IMG/VR virus record: IMGVR_UViG_3300042522_001307
Span: 1-36,929 of that record
Reading direction: 5' to 3' (one strand)
Origin: a virus
DNA length: 36,929 nucleotides
The notes beneath the pieces were generated by a model. It ran no database searches. It saw only the letters and a program-made list of their open reading frames with translations, and was not told the DNA's origin. This document shows positions 23,824 to 34,600 of this stretch, one piece after another (within the stretch, counting starts at the first letter, position 1; every line of letters begins with the position of its first letter). The position numbers were made by a program, and so were the translations under genes.

Positions 23824-26037
23824 TTATCCCTTATTAATTTGATTCTTTAATTCCTGAATAGTATCGGTTTTGGTAGGTCTGAGAGGTGCCATATTGAATA
23901 TGCTTGCAGCCGTAGCTGTAGGGCTCGCACTCGCAAAAAGCCTGTCACTCAGAACTATAGTTCCTCTTTTGCCATCAAAAACCAAAACAGGACAAACATT
24001 TGGCACTTTTTCTCTAGGTGGCACAGGAAGTCCTGCAGCTTTCAACTCCTCTTCAGCTTTTTTCTGTTCTTCTGTGGGTTCTGAATCGTAATCCTTGCCA
24101 GCAAGAATTAAGCTTCTGGTGTCGCTTACCGAAAGAGCACTTTTATTCTTTGTATATTTTATTTCCTTTGTTATTTCTATGCTGTTACCCTTTATAAGGG
24201 TTATTTTACTACCAGCACTCTTTTCTTCATTTTCAAATCCAATAATTTCAACTGCTGATCCATAGGTTTCAAGTCGATAATCGCCACCGGCTCTTAGTTG
24301 TAAATATCCGTTTTGCTCTTTTCTTTCACGCATGAGAATGAAAGTGCCACCTCTAATATTGCCTTTCTGAGGTGCAAAAATTTCTAGGAATTTATCATCA
24401 GTTGCTTCAGTTTGATTAGTACCATCATACATTCTGATTGCAAATCCATAACCACTTCTCATAAGAACATATGCGTTTTTTGCGTTTGGCTGAGGCTGAG
24501 CAGAACCTATTTCTTTTCTGCAGGGAATGTTGCGATCATTTTGGTTATCAGAAAATACCAAAGTATGCCCAGAAGTACTGACCATACTAATTCCTTGCTG
24601 CTCTGCAGCCAAGGATGGACAATTTGGGCCTACAGATTCATCACTCATTAGGATTTGATTGCCTAAAGCAGTCAGCATTTGTATGCCATTGTTCTGCCCT
24701 CTTACTTGATTATTAGCCCCTAACTTTTCTATATCATTGAGTGTGATGGAATGACCAGTTGCGCTTTTCCAATAGCTTCTGCCCATATATTTGTTAGTAC
24801 AGCCGAAATCAAATGGCTTTGTGCTTCGTTCCCATTCCATGCCTCCTTGGGGAACCTCAACGGAATCATCCATAACAAAAGTATGACCACTGATGGATAG
24901 AAATTGTATGCCACTTTGAGGCAAATTACATGAATTGTTCTGAGGAGTTTGTGGGCCTTTATAAGGACGGCATTCGCTTTGTTGTTTGAAAAACGGATTT
25001 GCGCCAACTTGGCTTGAACCAGTCTGATTTCCAGCAGGTCCTCCCAAAATTCTTCCATTACACTGGGGATTTTCCAATTTGTTTGGATTATTTTCTAAAT
25101 CGTTATAGGCAGCATCAATTAGGCTTGGATTTGGCGTATTTTGAATATCATAAGTTGTAAATACTGGTGCTATAGCTTGTATTTGACCATCTGCTCCAAT
25201 AACGGTCTGAGGCGGCGGATTTGGACTTCCAATTTGACAAGATGTATCTCCACTTCTGGCACCACATACAGGATGAGCCCATTGTCCGCAATAATGAAGA
25301 TGATCGTCCTTCATAATCATCCAGTTGCCACAACCGGACATGATTTCAATTCTCTTCCACTTTCTATTACACTTTGCGTCTCCGTCCACCATTTTTATCA
25401 TGTGTTTTTCTGGTGTTTTGAATCCGTAAATGTTCGGGAAAGTCATTGACTCAAGAAGAAATGGGTTTTTATTAATATCTTCGATGGAAGTAATATCAAA
25501 GCCATTATAACTTTCTGTGTTCCACGGCGGCAGCAACTGCGTACCGTTGTTCGGGCCACAAAGATAACCACCTCTTCTTCCCTGATACAAGTTAAAATAT
25601 TCTTGCATCGGAACGCCATAAAAACCACCTTGTTGACCTACACCGCCTATTGGATTTCCATTCAGCCGAGTCCAAGTGGTTCCAATGTAAAATGGCGACA
25701 GTCTATCACCACCTTCAAATAACAAAGCAACAGTACTGCCTGCAGGAGGAATCCAATTTGATCCGCTATCGTCAATCCCGCCCATAGGCGAAATGGGCAT
25801 CGCAAAAGGCAAGGAAGAAACGACAGTTCGTGGTTGGTGCATGAATGGACAGAAAAATCTAATTCTGTTTTGCTTGTACACATCTAAGGTATCGACACAA
25901 TAGCCTAAATATAGACCAAAGGAACCTTCGCCGCCTTTTGTTCTCGATTCGGCGGCAAAGTTGGACTTTTGTACTTCTTGTTGTAGCGACTGTAATTCAG
26001 TCATTGGTGCTCTAGCTGCCTGACTTGCCTGTGCCAT
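23824..26037 (-). CDS. Baseplate central spike, gp5/gpV/VgrG-like
   Basis: 737 residues from the ATG at 26037, which lies 1 nt after the hub stop with GAGGAG upstream. A longer frame begins at 26091 but overlaps the hub gene. Residues about 40-130 look like the OB fold of gpV/gp5 spikes: GLYLGYCVDTLDVYKQNRIR, FFCPFMHQP, WIPPAGSTVALLFEGGD, PFYIGTTW. The middle and C-terminal parts contain repeated strands of the type SGHTFVMDDS, TGHSITLND, LGNQILMSDES and SGHTLVFSDN, as in the beta-helical spikes of gp5/VgrG proteins, then GYLQLRAGGDYRLETYG and SKITLIKGNSIEITKE. I see no lysozyme domain like that inserted in T4 gp5. Cys-rich patches occur at about 255-300. The C-terminal tail is helical and Pro-rich. 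It should form the membrane-piercing needle. Confidence 0.85.
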   Translation of the reverse strand: MAQASQAARAPMTELQSLQQEVQKSNFAAESRTKGGEGSFGLYLGYCVDTLDVYKQNRIRFFCPFMHQPRTVVSSLPFAMPISPMGGIDDSGSNWIPPAGSTVALLFEGGDRLSPFYIGTTWTRLNGNPIGGVGQQGGFYGVPMQEYFNLYQGRRGGYLCGPNNGTQLLPPWNTESYNGFDITSIEDINKNPFLLESMTFPNIYGFKTPEKHMIKMVDGDAKCNRKWKRIEIMSGCGNWMIMKDDHLHYCGQWAHPVCGARSGDTSCQIGSPNPPPQTVIGADGQIQAIAPVFTTYDIQNTPNPSLIDAAYNDLENNPNKLENPQCNGRILGGPAGNQTGSSQVGANPFFKQQSECRPYKGPQTPQNNSCNLPQSGIQFLSISGHTFVMDDSVEVPQGGMEWERSTKPFDFGCTNKYMGRSYWKSATGHSITLNDIEKLGANNQVRGQNNGIQMLTALGNQILMSDESVGPNCPSLAAEQQGISMVSTSGHTLVFSDNQNDRNIPCRKEIGSAQPQPNAKNAYVLMRSGYGFAIRMYDGTNQTEATDDKFLEIFAPQKGNIRGGTFILMRERKEQNGYLQLRAGGDYRLETYGSAVEIIGFENEEKSAGSKITLIKGNSIEITKEIKYTKNKSALSVSDTRSLILAGKDYDSEPTEEQKKAEEELKAAGLPVPPREKVPNVCPVLVFDGKRGTIVLSDRLFASASPTATAASIFNMAPLRPTKTDTIQELKNQINKG

Positions 26038-26038
26038 A

Positions 26039-27658
26039 TTATTGTGCTCCTCTTCTACTTCTTCTTGGTTTAGCAGAGTCTGGAACAGCAAATACTTTCA
26101 ATTTAGTTACAAAATCACCATTTTCACTGATGGAATGACTAACGCCTTGTATCTGATAATCTAGCCTACTAAAAACATTATTTACATATGGATTTGCAAG
26201 CCATTCCATCGGTGCAGATTGTGCATTAATTCCTTGCACTCCGGGTTGCTGCAGCACACTTGGCATACCTGTGTTGAAATAAATAATGCCTAGTTTCATA
26301 CCTTGGCACCTTGCTATATTTACAAATTCTGGATTTCCCTGAATAACGAGTTCACCTTCTATGTTTGAAGACTGAATTCTGCCAGCGTTTGCAACTAAAT
26401 TGGCGTTAATTGCTCCAGCCTGCTTTTCAACTGCATCCGTTGGGAACCTGTAATTCATAGACGCACCGGGAACAGTGACACTTGTCTGCAAGCCTTCTGC
26501 GCTTTCCTCTGGATTGGCAAGCGAATTTTCAACAAATTCAGGACACGCCTGAACCTTTCTAGCTGATGCTTGTACTTGTTTGCTTGATTGAGCGCCCGTT
26601 CCACCGCCCTGAGCTTTAGCTGCAATATAATATGTGACACTTGGTTTGAAATCAATAACAGGAGAACAATCGCCACCATTAACAATGTAGATGTATTTAG
26701 GACTATCTTTTTGAGGACAATACCTTACTCTGGGATTCTGACACCATTCTGGATTTCCCTCAAGAACCACAATATTTGCAGCGTCTACACTGGGGTCTGT
26801 GAATACTGTCATACCGAGACCTCTGTCGCTTCTTAAACCGTTCAGCCAGCCTCTTATAGCACCAACAGAACTTAAACGATTTGGATCCCATACGCTTTTT
26901 GGACCATTAAAGCCGCCCTCGCTATTTGGAAAACCAAATTCTGTTAATAAACCCCCTCCATCATCTCTAGCAAACAAAACAGCCGTGTTATTTACTACGC
27001 CCCGCTGAGCGCATGTTCTCTCAAGAGTCCTAGACGATGCCACTTTTATACTAGCAGGGTGACGGTTGCTACCCACCGGATCTGCGCTGCGTACCCTGCC
27101 ATTTTTTCTATTTAATAATGTTGCAAGTTCAACATCATAAACCCATGCACCACTAGAATCAGCGGTAACCTTGATGTTTTTTACCAAAAAGCCCAATGCC
27201 CCACCGGGATTAGGCTTTGCTTTCGGATTGATTTTTTGATACGGAGCATAAGTAAAATCAGCCGAACTAAATTTGGTGGCAGTGTTCGACGAGTTAGTCA
27301 AAATCCAACCGAATTCTAATAAAACAGTATTATGTTGTGCGTTACAAGAGTCTTGATATAAAGAATCTAAAAACACACTAAGATCATTGCCAGATGCATC
27401 GTAAATGGTAAATTTGGCCGCAACGTCATTGGTGCCACCAAATTCAAAACTCTTGATAAAAGTTTTATTTTGATACCAAGGAGATGACCTATTACCGACA
27501 GTAATTAGTTTGCCTGCCAGCTTGCTTCTCATCACTACCGTTATAAAGCCAGTTTTAACTGCTTGAGAAAAGTTATTGATAAGCGGTTTTGCTATTACGC
27601 CGCACGCATAAGTTTCCGCTGCACCGGGCAATAAACATGTTCTTCCGGGTAAAGCCAT
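26039..27658 (-). CDS. Baseplate hub protein, gpD/gp27-like
   Basis: A 539-residue protein directly upstream of the spike gene, the usual hub-spike order. N-terminal part: FIKSFEFGGTNDVAAKFTIYDASG (tube-like strands) and LLEFGWIL. The C-terminal part has the hub signature ELVIQGNPEFVNIARCQGMKLG (about 445-470; 'GxLxIxGxP' followed by the small barrel) and ending strands RLDYQIQGVSHSISENGDFVTKLKV, which match the last strands of gpD/gp27-type hubs. A middle region (about 230-400) with several Cys (NPEWCQ, RYCPQKD, GGDCSPV) is an insertion I do not recognise. The protein joins tail tube and spike. ATG with AAGGGA upstream, 8 nt after the preceding stop. Confidence 0.8.
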   Translation of the reverse strand: MALPGRTCLLPGAAETYACGVIAKPLINNFSQAVKTGFITVVMRSKLAGKLITVGNRSSPWYQNKTFIKSFEFGGTNDVAAKFTIYDASGNDLSVFLDSLYQDSCNAQHNTVLLEFGWILTNSSNTATKFSSADFTYAPYQKINPKAKPNPGGALGFLVKNIKVTADSSGAWVYDVELATLLNRKNGRVRSADPVGSNRHPASIKVASSRTLERTCAQRGVVNNTAVLFARDDGGGLLTEFGFPNSEGGFNGPKSVWDPNRLSSVGAIRGWLNGLRSDRGLGMTVFTDPSVDAANIVVLEGNPEWCQNPRVRYCPQKDSPKYIYIVNGGDCSPVIDFKPSVTYYIAAKAQGGGTGAQSSKQVQASARKVQACPEFVENSLANPEESAEGLQTSVTVPGASMNYRFPTDAVEKQAGAINANLVANAGRIQSSNIEGELVIQGNPEFVNIARCQGMKLGIIYFNTGMPSVLQQPGVQGINAQSAPMEWLANPYVNNVFSRLDYQIQGVSHSISENGDFVTKLKVFAVPDSAKPRRSRRGAQ

Positions 27659-27666
27659 AATTTCCC

Positions 27667-28002
27667 TTAATTAGATGGATTTAATATACTAGGTATTCTT
27701 ACTGTAATTCCATTTTTAAAATAAAAAACATCATTTATATTGTTTGCTTGTAAAATTAACCACCAATAGTCTGGTATTCCATAAGCTTTATAACTTACTA
27801 AATCTGGCCTATATTCATAGCCAGCGTTAATATAAACATATCTGTCATCGGCACTTACTGGGATAGTTCTTCTTTGATAAATGTTGAATGTTATTTTCTT
27901 TTGGCTACCGTAAAATAATACTTGAGAATTTATGTATCTACTTGTTGTAACAACATAATCGTTGGGAAGCAAAGATGTGCTATATTCTATAACGTTGGCC
28001 AT
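27667..28002 (-). CDS. Baseplate wedge protein, gp53-like (LysM-like fold)
   Basis: A 111-residue protein. Its C-terminal half, YEYRPDLVSYKAYGIPDYWW-L-I-LQANNINDVFYFKNG, ending TVRIPSI, is the typical gp53/LysM-like pattern of baseplate proteins (RPD-L-x-x-Y-x-x-Y-G-x-x-x-x-W-W, then ANxI-x-x-x-F-x-x-x-x-G and RIP). T4 gp53 is longer (196), so this is a compact version. gp53 clamps the wedges around the hub. It is placed between the adaptor and hub genes, with AAGGGG before the ATG. Confidence 0.8.
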   Translation of the reverse strand: MANVIEYSTSLLPNDYVVTTSRYINSQVLFYGSQKKITFNIYQRRTIPVSADDRYVYINAGYEYRPDLVSYKAYGIPDYWWLILQANNINDVFYFKNGITVRIPSILNPSN

Positions 28003-28027
28003 TTTAAAACCCCTTATATATCATAAA

Positions 28028-28594
28028 TTAGTTTCCAAGCGAAAGTATTCTTTCCGAACCCGGTAATTGACTGGCATCATATACAACTTCAAATGTGCAA
28101 TCTATATCAAATTTATAAGGTATTGGACCAACTGATATAATATTACCATTATATGGTATGCCAATTTTATCTGACCATTGTACATCTACTGGATACTTGA
28201 CACTATAACTCATGAGAACAACATTTATTTCATAATCACCAAGCATGGGGCCACATTTTAACTTGCAAATTGATGGGGGAACAAAAGGTAAATTGCCAGC
28301 ACCATTTCTTGGGTATGTACAGGATTCTATAATTCTTAATGTCTGTAAATTGGTAAGAAGTCTTTGATATGTGTCTGCGTATAAGTGAATAGTCCAACTT
28401 ATTTGTCGTGGACCACCATAAGAAAAAGTATATGCAGGCATGCTTCGGCCAATGCCATTCTGTTGAGCATACGTAGCGGCATGGCCATCGCCAATATCTG
28501 GCATAATATACATGTAAATAGGCTGTAAGCTGCCTACTTTTATGTAACAGTCATCTATGTTATTAAGCTGTCCTGTCTGTGTCGTTGCTAACAT
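28028..28594 (-). CDS. Tail-tube/baseplate adaptor protein (gp48/gp54- or XkdP-like role, putative)
   Basis: A 188-residue beta-rich protein just downstream of the tape measure and before the gp53-like gene, the place where contractile phages encode the proteins that connect tape measure, tube and hub. Segments such as YTFSYGGPRQISWTIHLYAD, TNLQTLRIIESCTYP, PFVPPSICKLKCGP, YEINVVLMSYSVKYP-V-D and KFDIDCTFEV resemble tail-tube-like folds of such adaptors (strand-helix-strand with CxLxxG). I cannot assign it firmly to gp48, gp54 or XkdP. ATG with GGAG about 9 bases upstream. Confidence 0.6.
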   Translation of the reverse strand: MLATTQTGQLNNIDDCYIKVGSLQPIYMYIMPDIGDGHAATYAQQNGIGRSMPAYTFSYGGPRQISWTIHLYADTYQRLLTNLQTLRIIESCTYPRNGAGNLPFVPPSICKLKCGPMLGDYEINVVLMSYSVKYPVDVQWSDKIGIPYNGNIISVGPIPYKFDIDCTFEVVYDASQLPGSERILSLGN

Positions 28595-28610
28595 TTAATT
28601 ATTCTCCATA

Positions 28611-31600
28611 TTAATTAGAGGTGTTAATCCCGAAAGCTGGCTGGTATGTGACATCGCTATCGGGAAGCGTAGTTGAATCTAAAATTGAAGAAATATAACT
28701 TAAAAATCCTTGAGGAGGCGGAGCGGCTTTTGCATTTGCTTTATTAAGTTCGGCTTCTCTCATCATAGTAAGCATTTGTGTCAATGTTGCGTCTGAACTG
28801 ATAGTTGCAGTGGCAATTTGTGCAATATTAGTTTCTGCAGCTGCACTTAAGGTCGCACTGCTTACACCAGCCATGTCTACAGTTCTTGCAACTTGTCTTC
28901 TTTGAGCTTCTGGCGATGGATTTGTTGTAGCTTGCACATTGGCGGTAACACTTACACCACCCTGCAATGCTGCGCCCATGTTGCCCAAGTTGACCATGCT
29001 TCCGCCTAGGCTAGACAGAGCGTTTATTAGGCCTTGTAGTGCTTGGTCTACTCCAGATATTTGTTCAGTTGCTTGTGTTAAATTATCCGTAACAGTCTCA
29101 AGTCCTGATTGTAACATGGCATTAGCAAACATGCCAATTACTTGGAATAATCGCACATAACCAAATGCTTTCTTGGGATCTATTACGCCGATAGGAGGCA
29201 TAGCCATAATCTTAGAAGCTGCTTCAACTAGCAAAGGCCCATTTTTCGCTATAGTATCAGCCATTGATATCATGGCTGGTACAATTTGTGCAGCAACTTG
29301 TACATCTTCGGCGTTATCAAAATTGGCTAAAACAGCATCAACAATACCGCCTAAAAACAAACCAGTATTAGCAAAAATAGTAGATATTGTATCTCTTTGT
29401 TCTGGTAGGTTTTTGGTTTTTGCGGCTAAAGATGCATTAATTCCCTTGTTGGATTCAATCATTTTTGGTAGTGCATCTTTAACACCAGACATAATCTTTG
29501 GAAGATATTCAATCATGGTGCCGATGCCTTTAATAGTATCAGCAGCATCGAGAATATCGTCAGTAGAATACGGTATTAAATACCTAACACCAACTATTTC
29601 TGCAAGTAGTGGTGCCATCTTTTCAAACACAGATTTTAAGCCTTTTATGTTTGCAAGATTTGACAAAGCTTTTTCAGTTTTGCCTGTGTCAACAGGAGCG
29701 GTTTTTCCTTCTCCTTGTGCAACTGTTCCTGCTAATTCCATGCTGGCCATATTAATCGAATGCATCAGGCCTTTATTGGTTCCATCTCCGCCCAATACCT
29801 TAAATATTTCGCCCATACCAACTAGTGTGTCTGCTGCATCCAATACTTGATCAACAGTTATGTTCTTAAAGGCTCCTTCTTTCCCGTACATTGCATCAAT
29901 TATTTGACCTAAGAATCCAAATATTTGTTTGATTTGAGGTAAGGATGCTTCTAAATATTTTACTGCCAAACCTAGTTCTGTCTTGGTATTGGCTAAATCA
30001 ATTTTTTCTGCGTTTTGTATATTGTCTTTAGTTTCGCCCGCCTTGTAACCAACTCTTGCTATGGCTACCAAAGATCCGTTCATAGATTGCAACATATCTT
30101 TTAGGCCCTTCATGGCACCAGCCATGCCCTTTAACATAGCACCGGCTTCTTCATAATCTTCGGGAGACCATGTGCTCTTGCTGTCAAATTTTTGTGTCAA
30201 CAAGGGCTTGAATATGCCACTGTTTAAAAACTTGAAGATGCTAACAATAGGATTGTCTTTTTCTCCAAGTTCCATTTGTTTGGCCATTTCATTGACTGAT
30301 TCGATTAGGCTTTTATCGCCCAAAGTTTTATTGTCAGATATGACAGTCATAATGCCGTGCAGGCTTTCCAGCACATTTTTAACAGCACCAGCCATGTCGC
30401 CTATGGCTTTTATTCTTTTCATCATATCTTCGCTGCCTTGTGCATCAGGAACCAATGCAGAAGCATCTTTAATGCCACTTATCATGGTGCCAACAGCGCC
30501 AATAGCTTCACTTACTTTTCCTGCACTTTGTTTTACCTGCTCAGCAATTGACCAATCACCACTGGTAGCAGCCTTGGTAAGTGGTCCTAGTTGTTTGCTG
30601 AACAACTCCAAGATATTTGCAATAGGCACTACTATCTGATTCATGCCATTCAAACGTTTGATTGTATCGGAGAAATCACTGGCATCCCCAGCGCCGCTAT
30701 TCTTTACTTCTTCTACTATTTTGCCCATGGCATTCATGAATAATCCAACGCCTTTAGCTGCCATTTCTAGCGGCTTGGTATTCTTTTCGCTGAGCACACC
30801 ATAACTCATGGTGCTTTGGAACACAGCGTATTCGCTAAATTTACTAATGGATTCCGTTATGGGGTCTAAAACTGAAGTGACAAGTTTGAGTTTGTCTGCC
30901 GCTCCCGTAAAGTCTGCGCTGGCAAATACTTCATGTGTTGCAACGGCTGTGGCTATACCGCCTACGGCTGTAAGCAATCTCTTCATGCCTTCAGCCATTT
31001 TCTTGATTTGTTCTGTTTGCTCTTCTGTCGGCAAAGCCACTGAAAATAATTTGTTTATTTCATCTAATGCTTTATTAATCATCGGCGGAACGGTTGCCAC
31101 TTGTTGGAGTGAAGTATTTACCTTGGATACAACTGCTCCTGCATCGCCGCCAAATCCTTGATCAAAACCATTCTGCAAATTGGCAACAATATGCCCAGCC
31201 ATGATGCCGACATATTTTAATTTTCCAAACTGATCGATGTATTCGTTGTAAACTGCATCATCACTCATAAATTTATAAGCAGGAGCCTTCTTGAAATTGT
31301 CAACCAGTTTAGCCGCAATATCTGTAAATTGATTCAGTCCCAAAGCCATCTGGGTCAAAGCTGCAGCCATATTATTGAGGTCTTGTGCTGTTTTTACATA
31401 ACTGCCAACATCAGCAGAACCAGTTGTATCTCTAACAGCATTTAAAGCCAAAAAGAACTGTCTCATTCCATAGGCTATGCTTACAGCGGTATCAGCTAGT
31501 TGTTTTCCAACGCCGTCAGTAAACCAACCAGCATAAAAGAATGATATTAAGGTTTTTCCTATATTTTCTGCTGTCTTAAAAAAAGAACTCAATGTTTCAT

Positions 31601-34600
31601 CTAGTTTTACTAAAATAACTTGCGCAGCAGTAGCTTTGTTTGCAGTGTCACCATGCTTCATCATTTCGGTCACTACAGTATCAAAAGAGCTTGTCATAAC
31701 CCCCAATACTCTGCCGAATTGATTTATTTTCTTGCCGCCCTTGTCAGTATCTTCTTCAAGCTTGTCTATATTGCTTGAAGCTCCAGCCCACCAGAACCAA
31801 CCTCTATCAGTTTGTTCAAGCATGATTTTAATAACACCAGTAAATTTCTCCAAAGCACTTTGCACCAAAGTCATAATCGTAGCCATTTTTTCCAAGTAAG
31901 CCGCTGCCAAATATGCTTGTTCTAAATCTAATGTGTCGGCTTTTCCACCTAGCATTTTTAAAATGTCTTCGTATATACCTAGAAATCTTTCTAAGTTTTC
32001 TGTAACTACTTTTGAATCAACTAATTCGATGTTTTGTCCGAAAAATCCTTTAGGACTCAATATTTCAGCAGATTTTTTCATGCCTTCCATGCTTGCAGAT
32101 AAGTTTTTAGAGAATTCACCTAATACACTTAAAACTTCATTAGCCATAACTATATCTTTACGATTTAATTTGGCTGCCTTTATTACCGCAATGACGTTTT
32201 TAACCTCTATCAACATCATTCCCAAAGGCTTGCTTAATTGATTCTTCTTTAACATCTCCTTGGCGGCGCTTTTAATTTCTTTTCCGGGTGCCATATCTTT
32301 TATTTTAACCATGAAATCTTTGATGGATCCTGTCATGGCTGCTATGTCATCGAAGGCTTTCCTCACTCTATCCAAACTAAACATCAAAGACATTGTATAT
32401 ACTAAAATCGCCACGCCTGTCAAGCCGCCTAAAAATTCTTTTAAGGGCTCTTTTATGCCATTTATTTCAGTAGCCATTGCTGTGACTTTTTCAGGCTTGG
32501 GCATTGTCCAAGATAACTTGAATAGATTCCACATGGCGGTAGAAAAAGCACCTATGGCATCTGCCAAGTATTGTAGTTTTATTGCTAAATCCTGCATTCC
32601 AGCAGCGCTTATACCTGCAAAAGCTTGTTGCAAGCCGACCATGTGCTGTCCGAGGATCTGAATTTGAGGTATCAATGCCCCAAGAGTAGAATTGACACCT
32701 TTTAATACAAGCTTTGCTAAAGCGAAAGTTATTACAGCTAATGCACCAATTAACGCCATATATCCAAAGGTTTTAGTCATACTCCAAATAGCATTGGCGA
32801 TTGCCTTAAGTTTTTCGGTCATAGCATCCATTTGAGCTTTATCAAGTGATGTTCCAGCAACAACATCACTGACCATCTGTACTATGCTGATACTAAGCTG
32901 TGCTAATCCAGCGGCTATGGCAGGTAAAATGAATGCTATAGCTAAAGCAGCACCAATTCCAATCAAAGCAGCATAGCCAAATGGTAATAATTTCATTGCC
33001 AAAAAACCAATAACACCTAGGGCTATTAAAACTGGCAATAAACCCATTAATATGCTTTTTGTGGCATTTGAAATAGCGTCAAGTTTTTCAACATCCTTCT
33101 TAAGTTTTTCAGGGTCAACTTTTATATTTTGTAGAACACCAGTTACAGCATCATTTATTGCTACCATTAATTGGGTTAAGCTGGTTGCCAAAATGGGGGC
33201 CAACAGCATGAACAACCCTGCTCCCGCCAAAAAGAATCCAATATATGGCACGGCAGCCCATCCATAATGCCAAGCAACTGCAGCAGCAACACCGGCAGCT
33301 GCAATTAAAATCATTAGCGGTGCTAGTCTTAAAAGTACTTTGTATACGCCGTCAAGGACCAAAAGTGCCTTGTCAGTGTTTTGTTTTATACTATCGGCGG
33401 ATACATCTTTTAATGAATCCATAAATGTCATGATGCCTTTGACAATTTTTACGATGGCATAGCCAATCAACATGATTGTTCCTATACCTGCAGCCAATGC
33501 CATCCATCCGCCTGCCGCCATAGCTAAAAGCGGCACTAAAGCAGCAGCAGCAACGACAACCAGAGCCGAAGCCACCAATCCGGCTATAAAAGAAGTTATT
33601 CCCCAAGTGATGAGATTAAGCCTATAAATCAAGTCTTCAATGTACGCTGTATCTGTGAGGCCTGCCCCTTTCATAATTTTGTCAGCGGCCCAAAATATAG
33701 CCGCTGCGGTTCCGACTACTATGCCCACAAATGCTGGTAGTACAAAAGGCAAAAGTAAAAGAAGGGGAGCAAATTTGCCCATTAAAGCTATAAGTTTTCC
33801 TAATCCTATTGATATGCCTATCATGGCGGCGGCAGCAGCAGCACATGCCGCAACAACAATAACTGCTCCACCGATTATAGTTGTCACTTTGATTGCAATT
33901 TCTTCTGCCATGGCGGCGTCAAGGCCGAAAGTCATGAAATTAGCTATATATAAAATGGCTGATGCAAGCCCAACGATTGCTGCTGTGACTGCTACTAGAA
34001 TTAACGCAAACTTACCTATCGAAATTAGGCTGGCTGGAGTGATGGTTTTTTCAAATGCCTTTGCTGCTAATTCCAATCCCTTGAAAACCAACATAACTTC
34101 TAAGGCAATTATTGTTGCTGCCACAATTATCTTCGTTACTTTCAGCGCCAATTCCAATGGGTCCATATTAAGTGCTGCATCAACCGTTTGTACTATTACT
34201 CCTATTGCTATAATCGCCAAACCTATTGCTGCAACAGCGGTGACAACTCCTACTAAACCTACTGCTAAAGTTTTTAGATGGCCCATCATGGACTTCCAGT
34301 CCATGGAAATTGCTTTAGTGTTAGGAGCGGGCGGCACTGGCATAGCGCCAGATGCAACTGCCCCTGCTGCTCCTCCTGCTGCTCCTGCAGCACTGCCTGC
34401 TGCTTTACCTGCAGCACCTGCTGCGCCTGAGGCACTTGCTGCCGCACCAGCCGTATCTGCGGCTTTCTTCCCTAGGCCCAAGCTGTTTGTAAGTTTACTT
34501 CCCCATAAAAAGAACTGTGAACCCAATAGAGTCATGGCTATAGCCATAGTTCCAGTTGCACCTAATATACCTTTCGTATATTCAAGCATGGGTCCGGCAT

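Noticed and set aside
26038-26091. Upstream extension of the spike gene (start at 26091)
   Set aside because: It would overlap the hub gene by 53 nt and add a charged leader. The ATG at 26037 follows the hub stop and has GAGGAG at a suitable distance.
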